64,000 nucleotides of DNA, from contig JAQPZY010001048.1 in the NCBI GenBank assembly GCA_029931535.1, forward strand, positions 704,001 to 768,000. The letters run 5' to 3'. This document shows, piece after piece, positions 1-12,786 of the stretch; position 1 is the first letter of the stretch; each line of letters opens with the position of its first letter. Source of the DNA: Margaritifera margaritifera. Its lineage: Eukaryota; Mollusca; Bivalvia; Unionida; Margaritiferidae. Position numbers and translations under genes: made by a program. The notes under the pieces were generated by a model. It saw nothing but the letters and a program-made list of their open reading frames with translations. It was not told the DNA's origin and made no database searches.

Positions 1-779
1 TATCTAAGTATACACTTATTTACATTGAACACCCAACCAAATATCAGTAGATAAAATAGTACACGATTCTGTGCTACAAGAGGGAGACAAATAATACATA
101 AATTGTCAAATGTTGATGCTTTTGATAAAACGTATTGCAAAACATTTCAACATTAGTTTGCAGCACGTATTTATAGCTGCAAGGTTTAGCTTTATTCATC
201 ATACTCCAGATACATCTTCTTTCTAACCTTGAATATCTCGAAAGTACAGAGTCTTAAGTTCATGTTTCACATCCAAACCACACAGCAACCTGTTTAAACG
301 TACAAATAATAGTTTAATCCATACATTAAAGAGCGAAAGCCACTTTTGTACAATATTCGTTCTGGGCGGTATAATATCTGCAAACTCATTTGTGCTAACC
401 ACTTCACAGCGCAGAAACTTCCGGAATTACTATTGTGAGGTTATAAACGTTGACTTGAAGTGCTCGTTGTGTCATGAAGTGTCACATGAATAATCGTTAA
501 AACCACATGTAACATATTTATGAGACTGATTTAACCCATATAGATAATCGTATGCCAGACATACGACGCATACGCTCACATATATGTATTGTTAGGAAAG
601 TTTTGTTGGAAGATGCTTGTGCGGGTATTACGTTGAACACATTATTATGCCGCTGAAAACCAAAGTCGTTTAATTATATATTTTTATCATTGAAAATACT
701 CTCTTTCGAATTATATTGTAAGGTCTTTCGAGAGATTTTAAATGACTGATAAGGACTTATTCTTCATAGAAGTAGGTAC
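1..779. other. Intergenic, nothing recognised
   Basis: AT-rich sequence with stops in all frames and no recognisable domain. It lies downstream of the coiled-coil exon, so it may contain that gene's 3' untranslated region, but no convincing polyadenylation signal could be tied to it. Confidence 0.5.
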
Positions 780-1772
780 TTACATAATTGGTTTCCAATT
801 AGCAGGATCCCTTTTCTTTTTTTCTTCTTCTATTCGTCTTTTTTCGGTTTCCTCCCTCTTGAGTCTTTCCTCCTCTTCTCTTTTTCGCGTCTCTTTTTGC
901 TGCCGTGTTCTCTCCTCTTCTTCTTTCTTGAGTCTTTTCTCATCATCTTCTGTTTGTCTGCGCTCCTCTTCTTCTTTCAGTTTCCTTTCCTCTTCTTCTT
1001 TTTGTTTACGTTCTTCCTCTTCCTGTCTCAATCGCTCTTCTTCCGCTCTTGTTCTCCTCTCCTCCTCCACTTTTCTGTTTCGTTCTTCTTCTTCCCTTAT
1101 CTTGCGCTCCTCCTCTTCTTTCAATCGCCTTTCGGCCTCCTCTTTTCTTTTCTGTTCTTTATTTTCCCTTCGCTTGCGTTCTTCTTCTTTTCGTTTACGT
1201 TCTTCCGCTTCCTGTCTCAATCGCTCTTCTTCCGCTCTTTTTCTCCTCTCCTCAACCATTTTTCTGTTTCGTGCTTCTTCTTCCCTTATCTTGCGCTCCT
1301 CCTCTTCTTTCAATCGCCTTTAGGACTCCTCTTTTCTTTTCTGTTCTATATTTTCCCTTTGCTTGCGTTCTTCATCTTCTTTTTGTTCTTGTTCTTCCTT
1401 TTTTCTTCGCTTTCTTTCATCCTCTGCATTTATCTTTTTTTCTTCTTTCTCCCCCTTCCCCTTGTTATTCCGTCTTTGACGTTGGTCTTCCTTGTTTTTG
1501 TCCTTTTCAGTAGTCATCCAGCCATCAATGCTGTCTTTCAACTTTTCCACATCTTGCATTGTCGCGCCCATTCCTTCATCAATATCAGCCATTTTTTTTT
1601 GAGTTATTAGAATGGATTCCTGTAGTGTTTGCTTTATTTCTTCGATTTTCTGTAATCGCAGTGCAAACTCCATTTTCTTTGCGTCTAAATTTCTAGCCAC
1701 TTTTGGCGTAGTGGGTTCTAGGGGCGTAGTGGTTTTTTTGGCGTAGTGGGTTCTCAAACCATGGTCTTTCCT
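780..1772 (-). CDS. Probable terminal exon of a Glu/Arg/Lys-rich coiled-coil protein, interrupted by one stop
   Basis: On the minus strand an open frame runs from a 3' splice acceptor (TTGAATTACAG, exon from 1772) to a stop at 780-782, about 330 codons with one internal TAA at 1320-1322. The first 110 codons are mixed; the rest is almost purely Glu, Arg and Lys and ends in the less charged DPANWKPIM. Such sequence forms a long coiled coil or single alpha helix. A 63-codon block is tandemly repeated in frame (189-bp period, with the same short motif at 1122 and 1311), plus part of a third copy. The equivalent codon in the neighbouring repeat is GAA, so the TAA is one base away from sense. The exon has no ATG of its own; earlier exons were not found. 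Molecular function is unknown. It may be a pseudogene, a null allele or a sequencing error. A trichohyalin- or caldesmon-like resemblance would be compositional only. Confidence 0.5.
1134..1510 (-). repeat. In-frame 189-bp tandem duplication within the coiled-coil exon
   Basis: Two nearly identical 189-bp units meet around 1134-1322, and part of a third copy lies above 1322. The period is exactly 63 codons, so the reading frame and helical heptads are kept across the junction. Confidence 0.75.
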
Positions 1773-3493
1773 CTGTAATTCAACTTAACATATAATGACA
1801 CAGATATGCCACATTTAATGAATACATTGTAAGTTCTAATTTCAGAAAGACGCGTTTTATGATCAAGTATAGCTTTTGCCATCACTTTTTTTTTTTTTTT
1901 TTTTAAAATTTGTACTACTTGATCACATTCGTCCTTGCACATGTCTATTCTGTTTTTCATCTCCTCATTTTATTGCATAATGTTACCTTGGTAATCATTA
2001 GTTTTATAACATTACTAATACTAATGATGATGATGATGATAATAATTGTAATAATAAAATGTTCATAGTAATAAAAATGTTGATAATAACAATATTTATT
2101 TCAAGACGGAAATTCAATTAGTTCAAAAACTCGTACCTGTACGGTCCTTCTGTTATAATCAAAATAAACAAATACAGCAGAAATACCCTGATACAAGCAA
2201 CTGTACGCAAATACAGAGAGAGAGAGACATAGAGAGACAGAGAAAGAGGGCGTGGGGGAGTAAGCAGACACTAAAATGTTTCCCTCAGAATCCGTACAGA
2301 AAAAAATTACAAAATAAAACAACGGAATGAAACTAAAATGTTATAACATACTGTTTACACTTCTACCTGACTCGTGAAGCGTGATGATTACTCTGGACAA
2401 GAAGCACTAAGCAAAGTAGACGTGCTGTTGTTTTGAAACTCCGTCACTATGGTAACAAACAATGAAATGAAGTGCACACAAACTAGCCGGATGACATCTT
2501 TGTGCTATAAATTATATAGACGTTAATCGTTAATACCATAAATCATGAAGAGGATATTCCGAATTCGACCTACTACAGCATTATGCGCTTAATAAATGCT
2601 GATACAGATAAATGTTGTGAGGTTTGAAAGCCCTTGAACAGGTGGCCACTTGTTTTCTTTCTTGTATTCGTACATGACATTAATACCAATCCATCAATCC
2701 AGATCGAAAACCTTAGGGAGACCACCCTCCCCACAAAAAACCCCCAAAGAAACAAAAACAAAACAAACAAACAAAACAACACAAAAAAGAGAGAAAAAAA
2801 GGGTTAAGTTAAATGCGATAGAGACATATAGCCGAGAATATTTCAAGCAGTAGCCTAACCACAATGAATCCAGAATGGCTAGTCCACATGTCACCCTGGC
2901 TTCGTGGGGCTTAGAGCCCCAGAGAGCCACGTAAACCCATTTCAAAGACAAACTCATCTAAGGCCCAGGCTAGTGTACCGGTGATAATATAGATACGCCA
3001 CCCACTCAATCTAATGCCATATCAAGTAATATTGGAACTAATTCTGATACATTATACGATTATTCTGATAGCACAGAATTACTTAGCGAAATAAGCATGA
3101 AGAGGTGAAGTATGAAATGTATAGTGGATTAACTAGTAAATCAAACAGATTATGATATTTTATTAAGTTTCTCAATGCTCTGCTACCTTTTTCAAGTACA
3201 GGAGTGCTACATGCGCATATCCTTCTTGCTGGCAATGGTCTCCCAAGCTTCAGGACTGATTGCCACTAGAGTTTGTCTTAAAAGATCATGAGTCTATGAG
3301 AAAAATAGTTTCATAATAATGCTACTCTACAACTGATAAATGTATTAAATTTGACATAAGCTAGAAAAAAGGTTATTTACAGGTATAGTTATATATTACA
3401 ACCAAAAAACATTAACTCTGAAGAGTGATTACTCCAGCTAGACATCTGAAACAGATGCAGGGACCGGAACAGGGTGTTTTATACATAAAAATG
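1773..3493. other. Intergenic with simple repeats
   Basis: No gene is supported. It holds a poly-T run (1886-1904), a short GAT run (2024-2041), a GA run near 2213-2230 and a small hairpin, GGGGCT-TAG-AGCCCC, at 2906-2920. Short open frames here lack domain signatures. Confidence 0.5.

Positions 3494-3564
<71 letters not shown>
3494..3564. repeat. Compound microsatellite (CA)n(TA)n
   Basis: A CA run (3494-3512) passes directly into a TA run (3513-3564). On the other strand this reads (TA)n(TG)n, the same order as the other compound arrays here. Confidence 0.97.
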
Positions 3565-3566
<2 letters not shown>

Positions 3567-4663
3567 TACGCAAATAGAGACATTGCCATACACATATACA
3601 CAGATACATACATATGTCAAGAACGATTTAAACAAACATTAAAACAGTTGTAAGGCTGATATGAATATGCAACAAGAAACTAATGAATACTTTTCCAGCT
3701 GAGCTGTTTACTTGTATAACACTAAAATTGTTTGTTACATAGTTGTACTGACTTAACCATGTAATTTTGATTTTGAGCCAGCTGTTTCAAAGGAGAATGT
3801 GAGGGCTACATATGTACAATAAACAGATGATTACATACTCGTACTTGGATAGTCCCATTGTGATACTGGGAGAATGGAGAGGTGCTTGGCAGAAACCCTT
3901 TTTTAAATTATATACATGGGGAGAGAGGGTGGGGCCCTTTTTCATAAATTTGACAGGGAACCCTTAAACTGCCAGTCTGACCCTGCCAACATGTGTCTCA
4001 AACATACATGAATGCACACATACATACATTTTACCAAATCAAAACAATCTGATATTCAAGGCATACTGGAGTATGGAAATTAAAGGAATATAAAAGTATG
4101 TTATAGAGAAAGTATGGCCACGACAACACTAAGAGGCTAAAAACCAAATCTACATAAAAGCAAAGGCTAAACATGGACAAGAAGCTACATTAAGAACATA
4201 ATAACCTAAAACCTAAAACAATAGGATGCAAATACTGTGAGGTTACTATATTTAACAGCAAAATGGTCTAAGATAACTAGAACTAAAGATCAAAAAGGAA
4301 AAATTGTAAAAAAAGAAAAGGGTGGCCGCTGCCAAAAAAAATGTATTTGCACAGCTCACACATACCGCTAATCCTCTCCCCTCCTCTCCCCTACCCATGT
4401 CTGCCCAGGTCTGCAACAACCTGTAGAAAACAAGAGTTCACACACTGAATCTCATTTGGCAGACTGATAATTGAGAGTACTCCCTCTTCATAATGATGTT
4501 TAAGTAAACCATACTAATGTCCGACGTTACTACTGAGGAAGTTTATACTTTTTTAATTTGCATTAGGTTGACCACTGGACTTATTGTCAGAAAAATAATC
4601 TATATATTTTTAATAAAGTATCCAGTCACACAATTTATGAAATTCCGTTTTTCAACATGTCGA

Positions 4664-4668
<5 letters not shown>
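3565..4668. other. Intergenic, nothing recognised
   Basis: AT-rich sequence with no domain-bearing frame and no clear repeat structure. A pyrimidine-rich patch with CCTCTCCCC motifs lies near 4372-4395. Confidence 0.5.

Positions 4669-4745
<77 letters not shown>
4669..4745. repeat. (AT)n microsatellite
   Basis: Uninterrupted AT dinucleotides over about 77 bp. Confidence 0.97.
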
Positions 4746-4748
<3 letters not shown>

Positions 4749-5689
4749 ACACATGTTTATTTATCCAAATTATCTAATTTCTAACTGCTATAGCTAGGTT
4801 ATTTTAAAACAAATCTCGAAGTAGCAACAATTATGGTAGTAATTCAAATCTGGATGATAAGCATACGAGATGTCTCATTTTTACTCATGAGAAAGAAAGT
4901 AAACAACATGTCCTAAAATAGATTATTTCATGTAATTCATTAGCTCTTTTAAAAAAACGTGGGAAGAAAAAATCAGATGTCAAAATTATATCATGCAATT
5001 TATTACTGTTGTTTTTTAGTACAAAGCTCTTTTGTTTACTACAAAAGGGAACTTTGCTATTGGAAAACAAATGTCAACTATCAAATCTCGTAATATACAA
5101 CAAAATGTCATAGCTCACTCCATCCAAAGAAACTGCTATTGGTTCAGACATAGTTTCAGGTGTGCATGGGTAAAATACCGATGAGTCAATTTGCTGTCCA
5201 ATAGCTTGACAGGTTAAAGAAAACGAATTTGTTTTTTCCTTATTTTGATACATATTGCTAGAGAACAATTGTATATGGGGTGAAATCATAGAGAATGCAA
5301 ATTCCATACGAAAATGTGAATGAAATAGAATAAATCAAGTGGATGATAGTTTGGGATATGCGATAAGTTTTTTCTAATTACATTCGAATAATTTTTCCAT
5401 TTCTTCTCCTCAGTATTTACCGTAGTTTTATGCTATTTACGCTACATATCTGAATTTTCCAGTTGAAACATATATATTTTATTTCTGGTAAATTGTGTCC
5501 CCAATCCCAGCCATAAACCATTTTAATAATAGGCCACATGTTAATTTTTAAATAAAATATACTAAGAAAATAGATAAGACAATCCATTTTCTTTTCCAAA
5601 CCTATCTTTCAAATGTTGCAACAACAAAAAAAAAGAAAAAAAATAAAGAAAATATATATTCGCCAACATATTATCTCACCTCATCCAAA
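4746..5689. other. Intergenic, nothing recognised
   Basis: AT-rich; short open frames on both strands with low-complexity or unrecognised translations. No promoter or RNA gene is visible. Confidence 0.5.
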
Positions 5690-5936
5690 TCAATATCGTA
5701 CCCCGAATCGATTAACTCAAGTCTTGACTATCTCGTTGCCATTGCACTTCCAGATGCTTGGCTTTTGTTTCTTCCGCTTGGTTTTACAGAATCCACCTTT
5801 TCAAGAAGACTAATGTTCGATTGCTGCGACTGGCTCATGTAAAGATGTAAATGTCACCACTGAGTGAAAACCTTTGCTGTGTCTCTGGATTAAAGTTGTT
5901 ATCCAAGTCATTTATTGATTCATCAAACGATGCCAT
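5690..5936 (-). pseudogene. Coding-like remnant, Ser/Gln-rich, unknown
   Basis: On the minus strand an ATG in the good context AAAAATGGC (start 5936) opens a 33-codon frame beginning MASFDESINDLDNNF, ended by TGA. A one-base shift leads straight into a second stretch (starting MSQSQQSNISLLEK, near 5834) that ends in TAG and is followed in frame by ELIDSGYDIDLDE and a donor-like GAG/GTGAGA. The residue mix and the frame continuation across lesions look like a decayed first exon rather than chance. No family is recognised. It may belong to a transposon-encoded protein, since the CACTA relic lies a few kilobases away, but that is inference. Confidence 0.35.
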
Positions 5937-7696
5937 TTTTGTTTTTTTTATGGCGGGACTGCTTGAAATGGCGGTTGAAATCTGCGTCAAATACCGTTCA
6001 AGTTACAGAAGGAGGATTGATTGGCTGGATTACAATCATGTGGTGTGGATGCTGAGCTGCATATGTTACCAGTCGTATACGTACTCTCAGGAAGAAAATT
6101 ACCCACAACGACTTGCAAAAAATGGTTGATTTTGTTTTCATATTAACAGTCATTTGCATATTTCTAACTAAACCAGTTACCGTACGATAGTTACTTTGTA
6201 AAATATTCCTTATCTTTTGTATTAACCTTTACTGTGCTCGTTCAAAAAATAATGCATAGTAAATAAAAGATAATCGAACGATTTCCTTTTATTCTGTTTT
6301 ATAGTCTGATAAATCGGACCTCAAATATGTAATGGTATTGATGAGTAACCACCCATTATTATGAATACAGGTTTGGGGGCTGATTTATTGGACCAGTGTC
6401 TTGTTGCCCAGCAGCTTTCTGGCTTTTTACTCCTGACCAGAAACTTATATATATACTATGTTTAGCTCAGTTTTCACCATTCAGAATATTGGACTCGTCT
6501 GCATTCACTGGCCGCAGTGCGGATAGTCTTTCCATTGTGGGCACATGGCAGCCATATATTCTTAGCAAAACACTGACCTTTCGTCTGAAATTATGCAATG
6601 GAATCCATATAGTAACAAAAACTAATTTTATAATAGAATATATCTCGTCAATACCTATTGATGTTTTCTTTTAGAAAATCAAAAGAAAACACTAGTGTAC
6701 AAGTTATTATTGTGTTGGCTTTTCTTTTTTATCTGTAGCGTAAAGATATGAACCATTATGATGTTTTTTCTTTATCTTTTGTCCACTGTTGAAACGACAA
6801 TACTTTGGGTGCCATGATATGTATTGTGAACATGAGGATGTTGATTTCATTTATCAGATCTACACCAATTATGGCACAATTATTACTTCAGATTATGGGC
6901 AGTGTTTTTTTAACAAGTATAGTTCAGAGTTGACACTAAAATTAAGAAATATTTTTCTATCTGTCGCTATCAGAAATTCTGCACAGAACTATGGCCCATT
7001 TCAGAACAGTATAGTAAGTATACCATTCAAATTGTCCGAATATATACTCAAACAAATTAAAATTAATAATAACTATAAATAATGACAAGATGAGAGCTCA
7101 TCTATTTTAAGCAAGTAAATGAATGTCTGTTATAGTTAGGAACATACAATTTATCGCAGACGATACTAAGCTCTGAAATGACAATTTTCCAATCTGCAAG
7201 TCTTTGTGGGCAATTTTCAGGGATGTATTATGGGTATGACTGGTATTAGATTCTACTTTGGAAAAAGAAACGAATTTCTGTAAGAGGTGGATAAGAGTAA
7301 AGTATAACATTGTACTAATATCAACCACAATGCTGTGCAGAAAAGTACCCACTATGACTTGCAGAAATGGTGGACTTGTACAGGAATTTCAGTGTCTGCT
7401 GCCATGTGTAATAAATTATAAATTAAAAATGAAATCGACATTCATTTGGCAGTTCAAAATAAATTAGCTCTCGTATCATGTTTTGTAGTTATCATTTTTA
7501 GGTGAAGTTTTCTGAAATGTAGAAGTGTATACCAATTAGACTGTGTAGAAATGGACCTTTGAAAAAATAATGATCAACTGCTGCAGGCCCTTAATACTGC
7601 TGTTGTGAGAATTTAATCACCAAGAGTTTCACTTTCTATGGTATAATTAGCATTTATTGTAACGTTTTGAAAATATATGGTTTTCCTAATTTTCCT
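5937..7696. other. Unassigned region with a shared repeat motif and one exon-like frame
   Basis: Near 6366-6390 is TTTGGGGGCTGATTTATTGG, shared with repeats at 27.7 and 33.1 kb. Between 6739 and 7015 a stretch is bounded by an acceptor-like TTTTTTATCTGTAG and a donor-like GTAAGT, and its second half (6789-7015) is open on the plus strand with an unrecognised translation. Two short stretches, around 6100 and 7335, resemble each other (ACCCACWAYGACTTGCARAA). No function can be given. Confidence 0.35.
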
Positions 7697-8100
7697 AGAT
7701 AGTGATGAACTCACAAGAAGACATGTCCCTTGAAAATAAGCACGGAGAGAAAAGTGCACCAGCTGTCAAATCAAGAAGCGTAAGAAGAAGACTGTTAACG
7801 TAGAAACACTTTGAGCAGCAGATTAATGAACTAAAGGTAGCAGCCATTTGAAACTTTACACTACATAATAAAGAGGAAGGAAGAACAGTCTAAAATAACG
7901 TGAACCGTCAACAATATAACGTGGTTCGCAGACTTGCGACGAGAAGGACGATACAATCTGTTCTATTACAGATGAAATGGAATAAGATCTACTTGTGATC
8001 AGCTTGCGAAAATGGCAGAAAGCTAGAAATGACGTCCACTTATACAATGGTATTAGAGTAATTGAAAAATAAAGGTGTGCAGTACAGATTACGAGCATCT
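7697..8100 (+). pseudogene. Degenerate coding-like stretch, unknown
   Basis: The plus strand reads MNSQEDMSLENKHGEKSAP and continues through a basic segment (KSRSVRRRLL) to TAG, then in frame through KHFEQQINELK. About 130 bp further, other frames carry more coding-like text. The mix of acidic, basic and helical stretches with scattered stops suggests a decayed gene. It lies about 1.5 kb upstream of the CACTA transposase relic on the same strand and could be part of that element. No family is recognised. Confidence 0.3.
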
Positions 8101-8302
8101 GGGATTTTCATGCTTCAGCTTTGCCTTATTAAGACCTTTTTGCCTTTTTAAGACCTTGCTTGAAAAAGTCAGCAGAGCACCATACTAATCATGCAGATTT
8201 TGTTAGTCTATCCATCTTTTGTTTAACAATTTGGTTTTGTGCTCAAAAATTTTAATTTTAAAACATGTATTAACTTCGGAACAGGTTTACGTGTACGTAG
8301 AT

Positions 8303-8341
<39 letters not shown>

Positions 8342-9549
8342 TACCTGGTTTATAAGGCCGTGTGAAAACTTTTCAAGATACACAATGGTAGGCATTTATG
8401 GTGTATATGTAAATGACCTAACTAGTTTTTTTAGCCCATTATAGCTTTTTCTCAGAATTGTATTCTGGTATACATATTTTCCAAAACCAATCCAAAGCTT
8501 TGAATTTGACACACATTTGTATGCTAAAGTTGTTTTGTCTTATTTTGAGTCACTGGAAACTTTGGATCAGATTACAGTTACTATAGGTCCAAAGTTCATA
8601 CCCAGAAATTATTTCTGGACTTTGTAAAAAGCAAATAATTTATTGAATGATAATGAACTGTGTTGGTTTTGTTTTAAACAAAATATATCAAATACACGAA
8701 CATTATTTGAGTTACTGAAACCTTGGGATGCTATTCCTATACAGTTGCACCAATTTAAAAGAAAGTTAAAGCTACCAGGGACATTTATAACAACCAAAAC
8801 TTTGTTGAGAACATTCATAAATACACAGAAAATAATACTACTGACTTCAATCATCACTCCGTTAGATAATAAATACATTGAATCAGAATTCTTTGAAAGC
8901 GGGTTTCATTCTTTTTCTAAAGTCTTTAGCTTATCTGTAGCTGATATTGTCTGGCCAGCAAGACTTAGGTGCTGGTTTTTGTGAGTCATTGCCATTCTTG
9001 TCGTTGTTGAATTAAGAACATATAGAAATGATGAAGTAATTGGTGACTACTCAGCCCTTTGGAACAAAATAGCCTTCACCTTCTATTGAAACATCAACAC
9101 TCATAACAAACACATTTGAAGCATGAATCTTCCTTTTTGTTCATGCAGGTGGTAATCTTTTAGATTCAAACAAATAGCTGTAAAACGTTTTAAAATACTG
9201 TTGTTGATGCATTCAATGAACAGTTTTGAAGAGTGGCTTGCTAGGCATCATTGATGGGTGCTTCGTTGCAAAGTTGGCATTATTTTGGCTATGGTTATAC
9301 TGACCTCAAATACTTAACCGAAATGGCATTGAGCCACTCGAGTGATATTAATCAGGATAGCAATTTCAGACCCAATTTGGACTTTTGAGTAAAAATCTGT
9401 AGTAAATAATGATATTGATGCAGTATACCATTTGTTTCTGATTATTATGATTTGGAGGGGAAAATGTTTTCATATGACAATTTGCTTTCAAGAAATCCAT
9501 TCTAGTTTAAGGAAGTGATGTAAATTGAAAAAGGAAAACGAAACACTCT
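8101..9549. other. Intergenic; poly-T tract
   Basis: Holds a 31-bp poly-T run (8304-8334) followed by A residues. Open frames at 8609-8984 are AT-rich and unrecognised. It lies between two coding-like relics and may be transposon non-coding sequence. Confidence 0.4.
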
Positions 9550-12345
9550 CAGCCCTGTGATGTGGAATTGTTAGATCGACACTTCAAACCTCATAATCGC
9601 AGATATGTTAAGTCTGAATCAGATGAGGAAGAGGAGCAAGGATCAGTTGAAGAAAAAAAATACACAGTATTCTGAGAGCTCATATTTACAATGGCATGCA
9701 TCAGCGGCGCTCCTGCCTAAGAATATCACAGAGGAGAATAGGTCGATGTATTTTGAACTTGCTAAACGTCAAGGCTTCTGTTTCTCAGACACTAAAAATG
9801 ACAATATAGCATGTATGAAGCAGACTTGGATGATGCCATTTATGACCCTGAAACAAAATTCGTTACTGAAAAATCATTCGAAAATGATTATATTTGGTGT
9901 ATTATAACAGCCCTTTTAAAGTGGCAGACCTGTTTCTTTATACCTGATAGAGCCTTTTCTCATATCATAATTCTAAAGATAATTGTGTTGTACTTGCTTT
10001 CAAATTCATCAATTCAATTTTCATGAAAGCGTTGTATTAGGACTTCCCAGTAACCATTTATCAAATGAACATATTTGTGTCTTTCAACTTGGACAATTTT
10101 AAGAAATATGTTGTTTGCACAAAATGTTTTACACAATATGATTATGATGACTACATTGATATTATTGAAGGTCGTAAAGTGTCACACATTTGTGGTAATC
10201 TAGCTTATCCATGTTATCGTAGTCCGCATTTAAGAAGAGCTTGTGGAGAGACATTGTTAAAAATGGTACTCTGTCAAAATGGTGATCAATTAACTCCTTT
10301 CAAAGCATATTATTATAGAAAATTAGAGGTTAGTATCTCAAATTTGTAAAAAAAAGACCCGATTTTGAAAATGAAATGTAAATTATGGAGGCAGATAAAA
10401 GTACCGAATGATGTTTTCGTGGATGTTTATGATGGGAAACTTTGGAACGAATTTTCACGTGAGGTATATAACTGTTTTTACTGGTGAACGTAGTTGTGCA
10501 TTTTTGTTAAATGTTGACTGGTTCCAGCCATTAAAACGAACAATCTATTCTATTGGAGCTATATATCTATGTATATTGAATTTACCTAAAGACAAATGGT
10601 TTAGGTAGGAAAATATTATTTCAGTTGGCTATAATAATAGACATTAAATCTGAGCCACCAACCTTTATATAATCATTTGTAGAGGGATTAATCTTTGCTT
10701 GGACTGGTTTCCATTGAGAACTTACCAATCTCCAGATACACCAATTTTGGTCGGGTTATTTTTGTTATGTGTTAGTTGTGATATGCCAGCAAGTAGACAA
10801 TTATGTGGTATTTAGGTCCATTCGGCCACAATCGGATGTAACAAATGTACTCAAGCATTTATTGGAAGGGTTGGAGAGAAGAATATTGTGGTTTTAATGT
10901 ATTAGGGTGGAAATTGAGAAATAATTCATCACATCAAAAATTAGTGCAAAATGTCATGAAAGCAAAGAACAAATGTTCAAATGAAGAATTAGAAAGGAAA
11001 TATGGCATACGTTACTCTTTTCTCCTTAAATTACACTATTTGAATCCAATTAGCATGACCATTTTTGGCCCTAAGCAAACCGTTTTCCTAGGAAGCGCGA
11101 TAAACATTTAGATATGATGCAAGATAAGACAGAGCTGATTTAATCCCCCTCTGATGTTAGAAAACTTCCTCAACAATTTTCATCAAGCACTGGTAGTTTT
11201 ACTGCACACCAGTGGAGAAACTAGACATTTCTTTTCTCAGTTTTTGCTCTTAAAAATGTGTTAAAATCAGAGGATTTATAATGCTGGCAAGCATTCTAGC
11301 TTGCATGCAATAATTGATGCACACGAACATCCAAACGTAAAATGTTTAGCTTGCTCAAAGACTGTTGTTGTCGTTTTGGTATAAATTTGAAACCCTATGT
11401 AGGGAAGAGAGAGTAACACCTAATATGCATGCACACCTAGATTATTGTATTAAGACTTTGGATCCATACTATCATTTTGCTTGTTTAGTTTGGAGAAGAA
11501 ACAAATTAAAAACCGTGTATTCGGTTCGATGCCCACAAACTGAAGAAATATTAAAATTGAGTTAATGAGAAAATTCATCAAAAACTTACCCACAATGGGA
11601 ATTGTTTGCAATTTGAATATATTGCATGATTTAGATCAGAATTGAATAAGCTGTTTAGCTTAGATGAATCATTAGATCGTGAAATGTTAAGTGAAATGGT
11701 TCGCAAATGCCATCAAGGAATGTATACTTTCAGAATGTAGATTGGAGATTAAATGATGGAATTAGCTATTCTTCTAATAAGAGCATGGCTTTGGCTGAAG
11801 AGGAAGTTAGGTATATATTAGTAATGTATGATGTCCTTTATTCAAAGTTTACAAATTATGTAGCTTCTGTGTGCCGTTCATACAGATCTGTTAGGCAGGT
11901 ATCACTATATGGCAGTATATTGGGTACTAAACTTGGAATGTGTTACAGATCATAAATGCTACTGGCTCATTGATCTAATGGAGATGGTAAGATTGTTATT
12001 GTGATACGGTTGATTTGACCCCACGGCAAGGTCAGATTGACAAACTTTTACACAATCTGGTTTTGGATGTGATATCATGTTTGCATTTAATAACAAAAAT
12101 TATCTGGTTTCCAGAATTAGATGAGTCATTTAAAATGTTTGGAGAAGTGATGTATTTGCAAAAGAGGGACCATCAATATTTATACCTGTGCAAAGAACTA
12201 AGTCAAAGTTTATTTATGTACACACAACAATCAAAAGCAAGAAAGTCATACTTTTCTGTCCTCGTGATATATATCTTGTGTGCGATAAAGGGATATTTAT
12301 GTATACAAATTAACAAGACATTATTGTCATTAATATGTCTAATGG
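9550..12345 (+). mobile_element. Decayed CACTA/EnSpm-like DNA transposon, transposase relic
   Basis: Successive plus-strand fragments in shifting frames follow, in order, the layout of the large transposase-like protein of animal CACTA/EnSpm elements. An acidic segment (HFKPHNRRYVKSESDEEEE, 9580-9640) comes first, then a WQTCFFIPDRAF-type segment (about 9890-9960). Next are a zinc-finger-like KYVVCTKCFTQYDYDDYI (10098-10160) with the following CGETLLK, then DWFQPLKRTIYSIGAIYLC (10518-10575). After these come LCVSCDMPASRQLCGI with GCNKCTQAF (10765-10870), RYSFLLKLHYLNPISMTIF-like text ending in VFLGSA (11010-11105), and VTPNMHAHLDYCIKTLDPYYHF (11410-11480). Multiple stops and frameshifts mean it cannot encode a working enzyme. 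Terminal CACTA repeats were not located. The family call rests on recalled motifs; order and strand consistency are seen directly. Confidence 0.7.
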
Positions 12346-12575
12346 ACTAGTGATCAGTTTCTAAGTGTCAAAATATTTTTTTAATTATGACCACATACAT
12401 TGATGTTACGTTTCATGAATTAAAAATTGTGATGTACATAACTAAACGTGTATGACTGTAATATTCAGGTCCTGATTATATAAATGAAGTAGTGTTCAAC
12501 CCTATACATTTGATGATGCAGATGACATGTTTATTCGTTACTTCTTCACGTCAAATTGTGCTTTTGGTACATGAT
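12346..12575. other. Spacer, nothing recognised
   Basis: AT-rich spacer between the transposase relic and the first minisatellite. It may hold the 3' end of the CACTA relic, but no terminal repeat was identified. Confidence 0.4.
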
Positions 12576-12786
12576 GCTGGTATACACAAAGCTTGTATGA
12601 CACCATGCACGTGTTTAGCTTATGTGAAGCTGGTACATACAAAGCTTGTGTGAAACCATACACGTGTATAACTTACGCGTAGCTGGTACACACAAAGCTT
12701 GTGCAAAACAGTGGAGTGTATAACTTGCATGAAGCTAGTACACACAGACGTGTGTGAAACCGTGTACGTGAATATCTTACGTGGTC
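12576..12786. repeat. Minisatellite, about 53-bp unit, four copies
   Basis: Units beginning GCTGGTAYACACAAAGCTTG start at 12576, 12629, 12682 and 12733. Each contains an AAGCTTGTGTGAAACC core and a GTGTATAACTTACGTG-like end. Divergence between copies is moderate. Confidence 0.85.

Noticed and set aside
897..1610. Long plus-strand Phe/Leu/Ser-rich open frames over 742-1610
   Set aside because: They are the antisense shadows of the Glu/Lys/Arg-rich exon; poly-Ser and poly-Phe composition follows directly from complementary GAA/GAG/AAG codons.
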